This document shows, in pieces, positions 1 to 9,662 of a stretch of 21,609 bases of DNA; position 1 is the first letter of the stretch, and every line of letters starts with the position of its first letter. The position numbers were made by a program, and so were the translations under genes. Origin of the DNA: Chara braunii (lineage: Eukaryota > Streptophyta > Charophyceae > Charales > Characeae); assembly GCA_003427395.1 (NCBI GenBank), contig BFEA01000139.1, forward strand, positions 2,425,594-2,447,202, given 5' to 3'. The notes under the pieces are model-generated. The model worked only from the letters and a program-made list of their open reading frames with translations. It searched no databases and was not told the DNA's origin.

Positions 1-1
1 G

Positions 2-86
<85 letters not shown>
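1..86. repeat. (GT)/(GA)n microsatellite
   Basis: A short GT run passes directly into about 38 uninterrupted GA dinucleotides. It is a plain simple-sequence repeat at the window edge, so its true length is unknown. A second GA-type array (CT on this strand) lies at 15113-15188. Confidence 0.97.
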
Positions 87-91
<5 letters not shown>

Positions 92-220
92 TATGAAGTC
101 ACACGAGTGACACGACAGGAGGACGACAGGCAGAGGGGCATGGAAGATGGGTAGTGAAGGTCGGAGGCGACGAACTATCCCCAACAAGGTGGATTGCAGC
201 ATCTTTTTTTGTGGTGGGAC

Positions 221-288
221 CAAAAACACGCAAGTTTGAATTCAACGGATAGAGGCGCCAAAAACAGGCGAGTTTGAATTCAACCGAT
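221..288. repeat. Two-copy 30-bp direct repeat
   Basis: 221-250 and 259-288 differ at about three positions and share the core AGTTTGAATTCAAC. A 7-bp inverted pair, GAGGCGC (252-258) and GCGCCTC (290-296), brackets the second copy. Function unknown. Confidence 0.7.
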
Positions 289-603
289 CGCGCCTCCCTG
301 CTGAAGGGCATAGCAGACAGCGAACACGGAAATGGGACCAGCGGTTGGGTAAGGGCATCCCCGAAAGTTGCACCCCTCGCTGACGGCGGCCTGCAGGAAA
401 CTTCAGAGGCCCCAGGGGCGTGACAGGGTAAGTCGGCCGTCGGAGGGGCATGCTGCAAATAAATGGATTTCGGAGGGGCTACAATTCTCAAGATGATCCT
501 CGGAAAAAGAACTATTTCTGTTTTAATCCGGAACCGTCCAGACGGATGTCATATAGAGTGCGTACCCGGAGCAGTCCAGACAGATGTCCGGATGGGTCCG
601 CAT

Positions 604-707
604 ACGGGTCCGGCGTAACCATGCTATATAGAGTGTGAGTTATGAAAAACAGCAATACGGGTCCGGTGTAACGATGCTGTACAGAGTGTGTTATGAAAAA
701 CAGCAAT
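604..707. repeat. Tandem repeat, 53 and 51 bp
   Basis: Two adjacent units (604-656 and 657-707) both begin ACGGGTCCGG and both end TTATGAAAAACAGCAAT. They differ by a few substitutions and a 2-bp indel. A partial related block (CATATAGAGTG) lies just upstream at about 549. Confidence 0.85.
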
Positions 708-1277
708 ACTGGAAGAAAGAGTGGTCGAAGGACCGGACTACCTTGGACTGCTTGGAGAAACATTGGAAGGGGGCATTGGGGGAAAGGAGGCAGCAGAACG
801 CAGGTGATGGTCAACAATTATGATAGGAAGAAATGATGGGCTGGGCTGGGTGCACACTAGGCCATGATCTGAGAGGAAAAAGAAAAGAGAATGAAAGAGA
901 AAAAGAAAAACGAAGAAAGAAGAGAAGGAAGAAGGAAAAGGAAAGGCAGCAGAAACGATCTGGTATGGTTCTTATGCAGGTTGTCCAATATGGGAGCAAT
1001 GCTATGGTCTTCCTCCCCCCCCACCCTCATTATGACCGTATCGGAACGGAAAGATAACTTGTATACATTCATTAAATAGGGTGCGTTGTGTTCAAGGGAA
1101 AAAGGTAAGGGGGCCCTACATTTTCAAAAGACAGATGTCATTGTCATTGGATATTACGGACTCCGGTGGGGATCTAAGCCATTTATATTTAATAAATGGG
1201 CAGTGGAGGAAAGGCAACAGAAACAATGATTGGAGGACCAGGAGGCTTACAAATTCAAACAATCAATTACCAATTAC

Positions 1278-1278
<1 letters not shown>

Positions 1279-1304
<26 letters not shown>
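1279..1304. repeat. Poly-T tract (26 T)
   Basis: An uninterrupted run of 26 T. It could be the reverse-strand poly-A tail of a retrotransposed sequence lying to its right, but no element was recognised there. Confidence 0.95.
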
Positions 1305-1308
<4 letters not shown>

Positions 1309-2048
1309 ACAGTTTCCGGAACTTGGACGAATCATGAAGGTAGTCTCTTATGATGGTTTTGGATCCTTATGGCATACATTTAAACCACCAGTACCTTTTC
1401 CAAGGTTCCCCTCTCGAAAAACAATTCCGCAGCAGGTTTGTGGAAGGCAAGCGGAAATCGGGCCGCTGTTGATAAATTTCATGGGTGGCCCGTGTTCCGT
1501 TTTGGGCCCTGGAAAGTCGTGGTGAGGGGCCCGTGGCCAATACAAGGGTGGTTTAAGATTGTGGTAGTGTCAGTGGGCTCTCAGTCTTTATGGCTTTTTT
1601 CTGTTGTTTTCGAACTGGCAACGAAGTTGCGTTGACTGGTGCCCCTCTTACCATTCACATGTTATGATCCTGGAGATTTTGAAGCGCAACAACTCAAAGA
1701 GTTTAACATTTAAGATTCTTATTACGTATTGATAGTTATTCGCTGGTTTTGTATCTAGACCCTGATAGCCATAATGATAAATCGAAAGGTAGATCATGAC
1801 CACAGAAGGGCCCACGGGATTTTTTATCCGCTAAATTCACGGACCCCTAGGGATACGTGGTAGGCCTACTGGACGGCAGCGTCTACCGCGCATCTGGAAC
1901 AAAATATTTTTTCCAATACGAGCGAAGGATTCGATGATGAGATTAGTATTCTTCCGTAAATCGAACGAAAGCAATATACCGTATCAAAGCAATATACCGT
2001 AAAGTTCTGATACTTATCGAGATCTGAGATCTCGTACCTCCTGAATCG
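1305..2048. other. Non-genic stretch, nothing recognised
   Basis: No gene or known element was recognised. GGGCC/GGCCC words cluster at 1450-1540. A 16-bp direct repeat beginning AAAGCAATATACC occurs at 1968-1983 and again at 1986-2001. Confidence 0.5.
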
Positions 2049-2135
2049 ATGAAAACGTGGTAGGAATTACCGGGTACCGTACAGGGGACTTTTTTGATAA
2101 ATCCAAAGACTTTAGATCCCTGAGATGTGAGATTT

Positions 2136-2348
2136 GTAGCGTCTTGAAACGTGGCTGGAATTACCGGGTACCTGTATGAAAAAGTCTGTGAAGGGCATCT
2201 TTGCAAGTTGCAGCTTCTTGAAAACGTGGCAGGAATTACCGGGTACCTCTATGAAAAAGTCGGTGAAGGGCATCTTTGCAAATTGTAGCTTCTTGAAAAC
2301 GTGGCAGGAATTACCGGGTACCTCTATGAAAAAGTCGGTGAAGGGCAC
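2136..2348. repeat. 75-bp tandem repeat array
   Basis: The word ACGTGG recurs at 2149, 2224 and 2299, a spacing of exactly 75 bp, and each time is followed by GGAATTACCGGGTACC. Two full units and most of a third are present, with a diverged partial unit upstream at about 2051-2078. Because 75 is a multiple of three, the array is open in one frame on both strands (plus-strand repeat MKKSVKGIF...). That openness is probably an arithmetic effect and not evidence of coding. Confidence 0.92.
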
Positions 2349-2354
2349 TCTGAA

Positions 2355-2531
2355 TCTTTGCAAGGTCAGCCTGGTATTTTCGGGAAGGCTCGAGACTATT
2401 GGATTGCATTGCGGGCTCCAGAAGTTACTGCGTCAATCAGCAGGGATTTTCGGGAAGCCTCAAGAATATGGGATTTCGGGTTGGATTTTGGCGACTCAAG
2501 TGGAAAATAATATCGATAAACGTGGTAACTG
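2355..2531. other. Non-genic spacer with a short imperfect repeat
   Basis: Two related blocks of about 28 bp share ATTTTCGGGAAG (around 2373 and 2446) and continue with similar CTCRAGA-ATGG text. No gene was recognised. Confidence 0.5.
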
Positions 2532-2734
2532 AGCTCCTGTGGTAAAGGAGCTTACCGGGGAAATGCGGCAGACTTCACTCAGTATTTATCACGTAGGTCT
2601 GCCTTACCTTTCACCTCAGAGTTGTTTACCCTCCCGATGAGGCTGGATTCTGGCTCCAGCCGAAACCGGTAGAGGGAAGCCAGATTTGCTGCCGTCCATG
2701 CAGGTGGTGGTTTACTCCATAGCTTAGGCTATGG
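2532..2734. other. Cluster of four hairpins; possible structured RNA
   Basis: Four inverted repeats follow one another. AGCTCCT/AGGAGCT lies at 2532-2552 with a 7-nt loop. GGCAGAC (2567-2573) pairs with GTCTGCC (2597-2603). GGCTGGA/TCCAGCC lies at 2641-2661 with a 7-nt loop. CCATAGC/GCTATGG lies at 2717-2734 with a 4-nt loop. A T-rich run follows the last at about 2751. I could not match it to any RNA family I know, so its identity is open. Confidence 0.4.
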
Positions 2735-4187
2735 CGAGACTCTTGAATTCCTTTTTTCTTTGAAGAGTCAATGTTTCAATTCCGGGTTACACATTCTAGC
2801 GTGTTGCTCTGCATGCAGCGTGCTTGTGTATTGCGTCTGCTGATTCCAGCTCTGCATTGACATCAGCCCATCGCTCTCCATTCCAACTCAAAGAAAGACA
2901 ACACTGTTCAATTTCAACTGAAATGAAAGAACTTGGAAAGAGAACTAGACAAAGGAAGAAAAAGAAAAAAGAATGGAAGAAGAAGAAGGAGAAGAAGAAG
3001 AAGAAGAAGATGAACACCAGCAAAGACCAATGTCAAGTCCCCCTTCATCTCGCTACCATCTCCAACCTCCTTTTATTCCCCCAACTTCTTCTTTTACAAT
3101 AATAATAATAATAACAATGAAAGGTTGAAAAAAACGTTGAACAAGAACCAATGTCCGAATCCTCTCCTTACTGCCAGCCACTCAACAGGTCTACCGTAGC
3201 CATTACGTACACCTTCGTCCTCCTTGGCCGAGCAGGTGGCTATGGCGGACTAATGAAACGAAGCTCTGCTGTTCAAAGGACGACGCAATGCGAATGTGTC
3301 CATCCTACGATGGCCGCCATGCCTATCACTACCCCCGAAGTCTTCCTTGTAGAGCCCAACACCAACTGGGGCCTTCCAGGTGCAGCACCAACCAAGAAGA
3401 TGAAGATGCAGTCCATCACTATATCGAGGTAGACACTGCCGTAACTTTCCTTTTTACACACTGTCTTCCTCCTCCTCCTCCTCCTCCTCCTCCTGCTTCC
3501 CTGGACTCTCCTCCTTGGTCCTCTTCACCATAGCCAAGCTGGAGGGCCTAGCCCACCTTCTTTGTCCCCAGCGCTACTACACTGAGCGCTCGCTCCACCA
3601 GCATGACGCCCGAACTCCCATGCTGCAAATGAGGAAGAGCTCTTCACTTCATGGCAAGGTACCTATGCTTGGAGGGGTCCCCTGGACTCCCCTGTATAGG
3701 CTTAGGAGTAGTGGTAGGTAGGTAGTGAAAAGTAAATTTAGAGAAGAGTGCAACTTAGTCAAAGAAAAACAGAAAGGCTTCAGAAAAGAAATAGAAAGGT
3801 GGTGCTCACTTGCAATCTAAGGTGCTATATCTCGGATTTCATTTATCTCTGATTTCACTTGGCCGAGGGCGTACACTTGCCAGGACGTTTTCAACCAAAT
3901 ATAGGGAGTATTGGTGTCAAGTGCATCGGGTCAAATGGTACAAAATTGAAAATACAAATGTGTGTACTCCTAAGTCAGACTGCCAGATAACGTCTAGATG
4001 TTTCCTGTGCAAGGAAGATGAGCAATAGCGAACTTCAGAAATCAAACAGCATCATACACATGAGACCAGATAGTCGTTACCTCGAACCAATAGCAGAATT
4101 GCAACACGAGTTTCACCAAATAAGAGCACACCAAAAGCTCATAATTGACAATGCTGGAATAGTCTCATCATCATCAACGGAGAACCA
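2735..4187. other. Non-genic stretch with simple repeats
   Basis: The stretch contains a GAA/GAAG-rich purine tract (about 2935-3010), an (AAT)n run near 3098-3114 and nine CCT units at 3468-3494. Moderate open frames at 3151-3720 resemble nothing I know and have no supporting splice pattern. A host exon here cannot be excluded, but it is not supported. Confidence 0.5.
3468..3494. repeat. (CCT)9 microsatellite
   Basis: Nine perfect CCT trinucleotides. The proline run it yields in one plus-strand frame reflects the repeat only. Confidence 0.95.
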
Positions 4188-4450
4188 ATGTTGATATCCT
4201 ATCTGGCGCTCGGCGCCCAGACTACAGATGGCAGATCCTATCTAGCCTACTCTACGATGCCGCTGATGACGTCAACAGCTCCCCAAAGTACGAGCAGATC
4301 TCGGACAATGGCGTACGCTTCAAGCACCAGGTATGTCTCTCGTATCACTCACAACCTCGTTCCCCAACTCACAGATGCCACATGCACCCAAGGACCACCA
4401 TGCGCCCCATCCAGCATTACAGCAGTGCAGCTCGGCTATGGCTGCCGAGA
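4188..4450 (+). repeat. Dispersed repeat copy 1, with intron-like segment
   Basis: It aligns in order, though diverged, with 12300-12560. Both copies share a GGCGC/GCGCC hairpin, the words CTACTCTAC and TGATGAYGTCAAC, then CACCAG followed by GTAYGT, a pyrimidine-rich stretch ending CACAG, and later GGCTATGGCYGCC. Here the GT..AG segment is 4331-4374 (44 bp). One plus-strand frame upstream of it reads as a plausible peptide (NVDILSGARRPDYRW...). That suggests a fragment of an intron-containing gene copied to two places, or an unrecognised element. Identity unknown. Confidence 0.55.
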
Positions 4451-4879
4451 GATGGTTAATGGAAGGACCAAAATTCGGGGTTTTTTGCCGCATCACTACA
4501 AGCAATGTCGTTGAAAATTTTGTGAACAAACTATGGAAGCTTATAATACAAACACCACAAAAACAAACAGGCAAAGAAAAACGAAAAAAAAACACTCAAA
4601 AGCACTATAAAACCTTATTCGGAGTAGCTTTCAGAGTTCACCAAAACTTTTCCCGAATTCGGTGTTGCGGTGAAAAATTCGCCGAAAATGACACCACCTA
4701 TTAACCACGAGTGTGGCTGCCTGCTCCTTGCCTGTAGAGATCAGTTTGATAAAGATGCCTCTCGCCAGGTCATCACCTCACTTGCAGGAGGTCAATCCTT
4801 CCCTTCTGTAGGGAAGTAAGCAATGCCCCTGCTCTTTTTGGACAATGTATAGTTGGATGATTTCACATTCTTTGCATAA
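4451..4879. other. Non-genic stretch, nothing recognised
   Basis: A-rich in its middle part. No gene, element or clear repeat was recognised. Confidence 0.5.
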
Positions 4880-5510
4880 AGGATGCTGGACTCGCCGTCC
4901 AGATCACATATATCAATGATAGGGTTTCATGTTTAGGATGGATTGATTCTGATTGATTCTGATCATACACATCATATCACAGTTAGGGTCTCGTGCTTAG
5001 GCTCATTGATTCAGAACAGATCCATTCCATCTTTGTTCGCTGTTTTGGGGAATTACAACCTAGTTTGGATTTCCTGGCATACCCACTCGTATCCACACAC
5101 CACTGCATAGGGACGCTGGGCCTGATTCCCAGCCGATACACAACACATCCTAGTTGGAGATGCTGGGTCCGATTGTTCTGATCTCCAGCTCACATACACC
5201 ATATCAAAGCTAGGGTTTCGTCTCCTGGTCTGATTGATAGGATTGGGCTTGATGCCTTAGTTCGTTTTTTCAGAAAATGTAGATCAGTTGGATAGGGTTC
5301 TCTTATTGTCTGACATATATTGATTAGCGAACATACATAGGTAGTACGTAGTAGGTGGTATCAATACATCTCGGTATAGGGACGCTGGACCCGACTTCCA
5401 GCTGATACATTCACATCATTGCACAGGGACGCTGGACCCGATTTCCAGCTGATACAATCACATCATTGTATAGGGACGCTGGGATCGATTTCCAGCAGGT
5501 GCAGCTTACC
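4880..5510. repeat. Degenerate satellite with 47-bp hairpin units
   Basis: GGGACGCTGG recurs at 5379, 5426 and 5473, exactly 47 bp apart. An older pair lies at 5110 and 5157, also 47 bp apart, and a diverged copy at 4881. Most units contain a 6-bp stem, usually with a 7-nt loop (for example GCTGGA/TCCAGC at 5384-5402 and 5431-5449). Interspersed related blocks contain GGGTYTCRTGYTTAGG and TTGATTCTGA. The array is followed by 24 A at 5598, so it might be the 3' end of a retroposed sequence; that link is inference. Confidence 0.8.
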
Positions 5511-5597
5511 ACCAATAGATGGAGCCTTCGACGCTGGGGCCTACTTACTGGGGATGCTCTTATCACCTCGTTCAGTAGGTTTCCTGTATACGAAGTT

Positions 5598-5621
5598 AAA
5601 AAAAAAAAAAAAAAAAAAAAA
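5598..5621. repeat. Poly-A tract (24 A)
   Basis: An uninterrupted run of 24 A lying 50 bp left of the Penelope-like element. It could be the tail of a plus-strand retroposon ending here, or the simple repeat next to which the Penelope-like element inserted. Confidence 0.95.
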
Positions 5622-5671
5622 GAGTAGACTGGTCTTCTGAGGCTTTCCTCTGTCTTCTGAAGTGGAATAGG

Positions 5672-6256
5672 GGAATAGGGAAATATCACTCAGTAGAAGA
5701 CTCAGAGCTCGTCTCCTTCATAATAAAGTGAGAAGACACAAGTAGATGAATAGATGTTCGATTCACAACAGGTTCCACCATACAAACCACTGACCCAATG
5801 GTCCACCATTCTTCCCTGAAGCCGACTTCCGTTGGCGTCGGCTGCTGCCGTCAGACAATAGTCGAGCCAAACGCAAGACCTGAGAGGTCGACTATACTAC
5901 GCATCTACCTATTTATAGTTCCTTCATTACGCCAACCAATCCACTCGTAATACTTCACCTGGAAAGTTACCAAAGTACCGAACTAAAAAATACTAAAAAG
6001 CTAGTTGAAAACAATCCAACCGGTACACGGAAACAACGTTTGTACGGGCACCACAGTCCGACCGGTACCGACTAGAGTCCAAATAGAGTCAGCCGTCATA
6101 CAACAAATAGGACACAAGTTCGAGTCCCAAATCTCAAGCACACCCCTGTCTAAAACACAGTTGGACCGGTGCCTGATCCAAATCAGACTCCAACAAGCAT
6201 ATGCACGAGTATCGTCGGAACTAAGACCAAAACCATGCCACACCCTATCAAAATCT
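5672..6256 (-). repeat. Downstream pseudo-LTR of the Penelope-like element
   Basis: It matches 10577-11177 over its whole length in the same orientation, with about a dozen substitutions and one 16-bp length difference near 6036. It does not have a TG..CA LTR structure or a primer-binding site. In Penelope-like elements such direct repeats arise from tandem copies, with the second copy 5'-truncated. The RT stop codon lies 57 bp away. Confidence 0.9.
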
Positions 6257-6312
6257 AATAACACAGACCATCAAAAGGCTAACTCCCTAAACACGAAACA
6301 CAATTATCGCGG

Positions 6313-7647
6313 TTAAGACAAAAACCGAACCGTGTAATCCCAGATGTCGTCACGTTTCACTGCAAACTGCTTCAAAACTCGCATGAAGAAGTCCTTGGGA
6401 AAGTCTTTTAGCGCTAACTCCAATTGCAAGGTCAAAACCCTCGTTGGAATTTCGGATCGGATAAAAGTATTCCGATCTATACGATGTAAGTAGCTTCCAA
6501 TAATGACACTCTTTTGACGTTTGCAACCCCATGAATGATAAGATTGGCCATTTTGAATACTCAGGCGATTGGTTGTCCAGAGGCAGGCCTCGTTCTTTGA
6601 AATTTGCAAGCATCCTAAATAGGGGCAGCTTTGTGCAACTCGGATTTCACAACCCAAAAATGTGAACGTCCCAGTTCCATCATCTGTCCGCTTTAACACC
6701 AAATTAGACGGATAGCAGTATTCAAACAGGCGCCAAATCCTGTTTCGGCTTCTCTTATCCTTGTAAGATATGGCCAGAAGCACGTCATCAATCAAACGAG
6801 TAGCGAAGACCAATTTAGCGTCATTGCCCAATGAACACATAAATGAGTACTCAGAGTAAGCACGCATAATGCACGCGAGAGGGGGGCTGGTGCTTTTTCC
6901 CATAGGGATGCACATTTTCGTAGCAAAAAAGTATGTGCGTGCCATATCCATAACCACAAATTTTTGCAAATCCCTCAGATCCAACTTTTGCCAATGGTCT
7001 CCTCCGGTGGTATCCCCAAAACTGGCTCCCTTACCCCGTGTATTGACCCGAACGAAGTAATGCTTCTTATCCAAATGATAGGACACAAGCCAGTCGACAG
7101 CTCGGCAAATCTCCTCATGAGGGAGTTTGCTAAACATTTTTTTAATGTCAAAGGATCGGGCTTCGATACATCGTTCGGGTCCCAGTCTTCGAAACCGTTT
7201 ATTTGCGATATCCAAATACGAGCAAAGGTCTGATATGGAGCGTAAGTTAAAATGCCATCTTCGAGGAATCGTGTACAACATGTGATTCAATCCCTTAGCC
7301 ACTACACGTCCCATTCTTACCATTGGATCATTGAAAGAAGGACAAATTGGTGTGTATCTATTCAGATCCTTTTGTTTTGGTATCACATACGCTGATCCAA
7401 AGCTGCCATCCTTGTTCCACCTGACGAATTTAGTCAGGCCAGCTTCAGTCATATCCTCCCTGATCTCTCGAAGAACGATCCTATCCGCCTCCTGCACAAT
7501 ACTGTAGCCCGAATTATAGACAAAAGTCATGAGCATCGCTTCATGATACACATATGGACAAAGCACCACAGATTCTCCAGGGTTCCTATCGATTGCGGTA
7601 ATCACTAGGCCCTCCAAGCGCCTCTTCAAATCCAAGACAACATCCAT
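6313..7647 (-). CDS. Penelope-like reverse transcriptase
   Basis: This is the RT part of the element, copying element RNA into DNA at the nicked target. Within the reading frame, motif A is SFDIKKMFS (catalytic Asp about residue 169), motif B is PMGKSTSPP (about 250), motif C is RLIDDVLL (Asp pair at 289-290) and motif E is TFLGCEI (331-337). All three catalytic aspartates are present. About 70 residues separate motifs A and B, enough for the insertion-in-fingers domain shared with telomerase and reported for the N-terminal-EN clade. The frame continues upstream into the linker region across a single TAA at 7666-7668, so the first ATG (7647) is probably internal to a longer original protein. 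Confidence 0.92.
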   Translation of the reverse strand: MDVVLDLKRRLEGLVITAIDRNPGESVVLCPYVYHEAMLMTFVYNSGYSIVQEADRIVLREIREDMTEAGLTKFVRWNKDGSFGSAYVIPKQKDLNRYTPICPSFNDPMVRMGRVVAKGLNHMLYTIPRRWHFNLRSISDLCSYLDIANKRFRRLGPERCIEARSFDIKKMFSKLPHEEICRAVDWLVSYHLDKKHYFVRVNTRGKGASFGDTTGGDHWQKLDLRDLQKFVVMDMARTYFFATKMCIPMGKSTSPPLACIMRAYSEYSFMCSLGNDAKLVFATRLIDDVLLAISYKDKRSRNRIWRLFEYCYPSNLVLKRTDDGTGTFTFLGCEIRVAQSCPYLGCLQISKNEACLWTTNRLSIQNGQSYHSWGCKRQKSVIIGSYLHRIDRNTFIRSEIPTRVLTLQLELALKDFPKDFFMRVLKQFAVKRDDIWDYTVRFLS

Positions 7648-7665
7648 GGACAACGAAACTCTACT

Positions 7666-8433
7666 TTATGTGGAGTCAACAACACAAGAGTGGAGTGCAT
7701 CAATAGGCACGGGTGGAATCCCATTCCTGCAATTATGCCAACTTTGAAACCCCCGGATCAACTCTTCCTGTAGTGCAGGGATGCGGTTACTAACAGCAAC
7801 GCGTGGAATATTATTAGCATTTAACAGCAACGTGTGAATGCCTTCTAAATCACTGAGGCGGAAAGAGACGTGCCCATCCTGTCGCAGAAGGGAGAAGTCT
7901 GCGCAGTTGCAAACTAGCACATTGCGTGTAGAGAAACTACGCTGATTGTGCAATATATCAGATATCGATGGATTCTTCGTCCAAACGATACAAAAAAATT
8001 TTCGCACTCTATGTAGAAAGCAAACCGGTAAATCACAAAGCATAAGCGAGTCATTAGCCACCTTCCTAACTTTAGAAATCCGGATCCGGTTATCAAAACA
8101 TACACAAAAAATAAGATCTGTGCAGAGGCTTAGGCCAAATCTTTCACGAAAACATCGAGAGATCAGGCGTCGTAGGTATTTTCTCATAGATTTCCGTGTA
8201 AAGTCCTTTATCACGTTGTACAACCTAAGAAGTGAATGCATGTACCATCCATACACCTCCGAGAGCTTACATGGATTCTTCAAAATCCCAGTCGAAGTTT
8301 TCTTCAAATAACCACAACGAGGTTTCCATTTACAGACAAACACAACCTCGAAGGACCCACCAACTTCAATCAAGGTTTTACAATCCTTTAATAGTCTTGT
8401 CACCCCATTGCAACGTAGCTTAGTATTACCAAA
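7666..8433 (-). CDS. EN-RT linker region with CxC motif
   Basis: This frame is the same as that of the RT and is separated from it only by one TAA. The protein is basic and cysteine-rich. [10 protein letters not shown] (Cys 165 and 167 of the segment starting at 8403) fits the CxC motif that defines the linker between endonuclease and RT in the N-terminal-EN clade; a second CVC occurs at about residue 100-102. The frame stays open to 8433, beyond any start codon, and stops at the edge of the rbcL insert, so it is a middle piece of a once-continuous protein. A separate gene product is unlikely. Confidence 0.75.
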   Translation of the reverse strand, partial: FGNTKLRCNGVTRLLKDCKTLIEVGGSFEVVFVCKWKPRCGYLKKTSTGILKNPCKLSEVYGWYMHSLLRLYNVIKDFTRKSMRKYLRRLISRCFRERFGLSLCTDLIFCVCFDNRIRISKVRKVANDSLMLCDLPVCFLHRVRKFFCIVWTKNPSISDILHNQRSFSTRNVLVCNCADFSLLRQDGHVSFRLSDLEGIHTLLLNANNIPRVAVSNRIPALQEELIRGFQSWHNCRNGIPPVPIDALHSCVVDST

Positions 8434-8531
8434 TGTTCGTAGAGGCTACCAAGTGGAGTCCTGAATTAGCTGCTGCTTGTGAAGTTTGGAAAGAGGTTAA
8501 ATTTGAATTTGAGACTATTGATACTCTATAA
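8434..8531 (+). pseudogene. rbcL: Plastid rbcL 3' end inserted in the retroelement (NUPT)
   Basis: On the plus strand, 8442-8531 encodes 29 residues plus stop: [20 protein letters not shown] followed by FEFETIDTL. This is the conserved C-terminus of the RuBisCO large subunit, ending exactly at the TAA. The bases before it (GTTCGT) resemble the preceding Ile-Arg codons with one extra base. It lies antisense to the retroelement, exactly where the endonuclease frame stops and the linker frame begins. Removing 8434-8531 (98 bp) would bring the two frames into register. It is read as a nuclear insertion of plastid DNA, non-functional here. The exact edges are uncertain by a few bases. Confidence 0.9.
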
Positions 8532-9662
8532 GTCTAGTTTCTTCCAAACAGGTCGCCAAGTATTCCCACCGTCAGTCCTAAAGGTTGTCGAGGAATTACC
8601 TTTCGAGTAGATTCCTTCAAACAAATCGTAAAAGTCGATATTCCATTGACATGAATGTGAGACTAGGAACCGAATCGGTTTTAACACCGTGGGCACACTC
8701 AAATCCCTCTTCCCTCTCGATCTCCTTTGCTCATTTTTTCCCAGTTTATGCTTCTTCGTACCCGATACTTGATGCTTACATCCCGTCGAATTCAAGAATG
8801 GAGACCAATGATGAATATAGACATCTTCCAGCATAGGTAAATCTGAACCTTCTAAAACTTCACTTGGCAATAGGATGTAATTCCCAATTTCGAACGAGCA
8901 TAGCCAACGATGAAATTGTGCGAGATTATGTGTGCGACATCTATAGATATGTTCGCGCCAACGTGTGTTGACGTCATAGGTTGTTTTTCCCACGTAAAAT
9001 GACTTACAAAAAGGTGATACCGCTACGTACACAACATGTGACAAATCCAGAAACTCCAATCCATGCCGCTCATACAGCTCAAGCCAAATCGGTAAGAACT
9101 TACTTGTCCAACGAATTTCATCACGTAGCGTTAATGAGAGAATAACAGCTCTCAGCAGGCGTTCAATCCTACGATTTACAGAAAAAGGATCTACATCGGA
9201 AACGCGATAAAATTCTGCAAAGTTGCCATAATTGCGATGCATTGAAGTCCCATTACTGCTCTCCTTCTGCGACAGGCTCCTCACAAATCTCAGATTCCAA
9301 GTGGATGATCTCTTCATTCGGAACAGCTTCATCACCAAAAGCAACGATCGCCCGACACTCGACAATATCGAAGATGGCCTCGACTTTCTTATCATATGGT
9401 ACACCCTCTTCTTTGCAGATCCGTTGGAGTTTCGTAGCATCACCTTATTCTTGAAATGTAAGAGTGCCAGCGAGCCTTTGGTTGCCAATTTTGGAAGCGG
9501 GGTAGTCTTTTTCAAGCATGTCTTTCGCCGTGACAGTGGTGTCTTCACTGGGGATAGTTTCTTAGTACCAACTTGCTTCGCCTTCGATCTTGTGAATCGA
9601 GCGCACAATTTGACAGGTTTCATGATCACCCTCGTCGGCATCCTTTTTGGTGGCAGCTCCAT
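8526..9662 (-). CDS. GIY-YIG endonuclease domain of the Penelope-like element
   Basis: This domain nicks the target DNA to prime reverse transcription. After a basic N-terminal region, residues 211-213 (VYV) and 223-225 (YVG) form the GIY and YIG strands. Arg234 (NTRW), Glu279 (LEDVYI) and Asn291 (FLNS) match the conserved catalytic residues of the family. No clear CCHH zinc motif surrounds the domain, in contrast to most Penelope-type endonucleases, which agrees with the Chlamys group. The last three codons and the stop come from the inserted plastid DNA; native coding ends at 8532. The frame is also open upstream of the ATG for about 20 codons, so the domain may have been fused to the coiled-coil region. 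Confidence 0.88.
   Translation of the reverse strand: MELPPKRMPTRVIMKPVKLCARFTRSKAKQVGTKKLSPVKTPLSRRKTCLKKTTPLPKLATKGSLALLHFKNKVMLRNSNGSAKKRVYHMIRKSRPSSILSSVGRSLLLVMKLFRMKRSSTWNLRFVRSLSQKESSNGTSMHRNYGNFAEFYRVSDVDPFSVNRRIERLLRAVILSLTLRDEIRWTSKFLPIWLELYERHGLEFLDLSHVVYVAVSPFCKSFYVGKTTYDVNTRWREHIYRCRTHNLAQFHRWLCSFEIGNYILLPSEVLEGSDLPMLEDVYIHHWSPFLNSTGCKHQVSGTKKHKLGKNEQRRSRGKRDLSVPTVLKPIRFLVSHSCQWNIDFYDLFEGIYSKGNSSTTFRTDGGNTWRPVWKKLDL

Larger units (their letters stand above)
87..1278. other. Non-genic stretch with small repeats and a homopurine tract
   Basis: No recognisable gene was seen; the open frames are short and low-complexity. The stretch holds a 30-bp direct repeat (221-250 and 259-288, centred on GAATTC), a two-copy tandem repeat (604-707), and a purine-rich run at about 868-950 made of GAAA/AGAA words. 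CCGGA/TCCAGAC words are enriched around 525-620, like two GC-rich loci further right. Confidence 0.6.

Noticed and set aside
811-1079. Lys/Arg/Glu-rich open frames on both strands
   Set aside because: They are translations of a homopurine tract.
2136-2348. CRISPR array
   Set aside because: Units are contiguous 75-bp tandem copies with no variable spacers.
2717-2760. Rho-independent terminator
   Set aside because: The hairpin at 2717-2734 is 17 bp from the T-run, and the context is a eukaryotic nuclear genome.
4267-4274. CRE-type TGACGTCA regulatory site
   Set aside because: It lies inside the dispersed repeat, is changed in copy 2 (TGATGTCA), and no gene start is nearby.
6117-6130. Pol III B box in the pseudo-LTR (GTTCGAGTCCC)
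   Set aside because: No A box at the expected distance; one short motif is not enough.
5672-6256. Hammerhead ribozyme in the pseudo-LTR
   Set aside because: I looked for the CTGANGA and GAAA cores on both strands. CCTGAGAG near 5878 is close but breaks the core, and no GAAA follows in a suitable position. Absence also fits what is known of N-terminal-EN elements.
6869-7233. Plus-strand ORFs opposite the Penelope-like RT
   Set aside because: Antisense shadows of a clear RT coding sequence.
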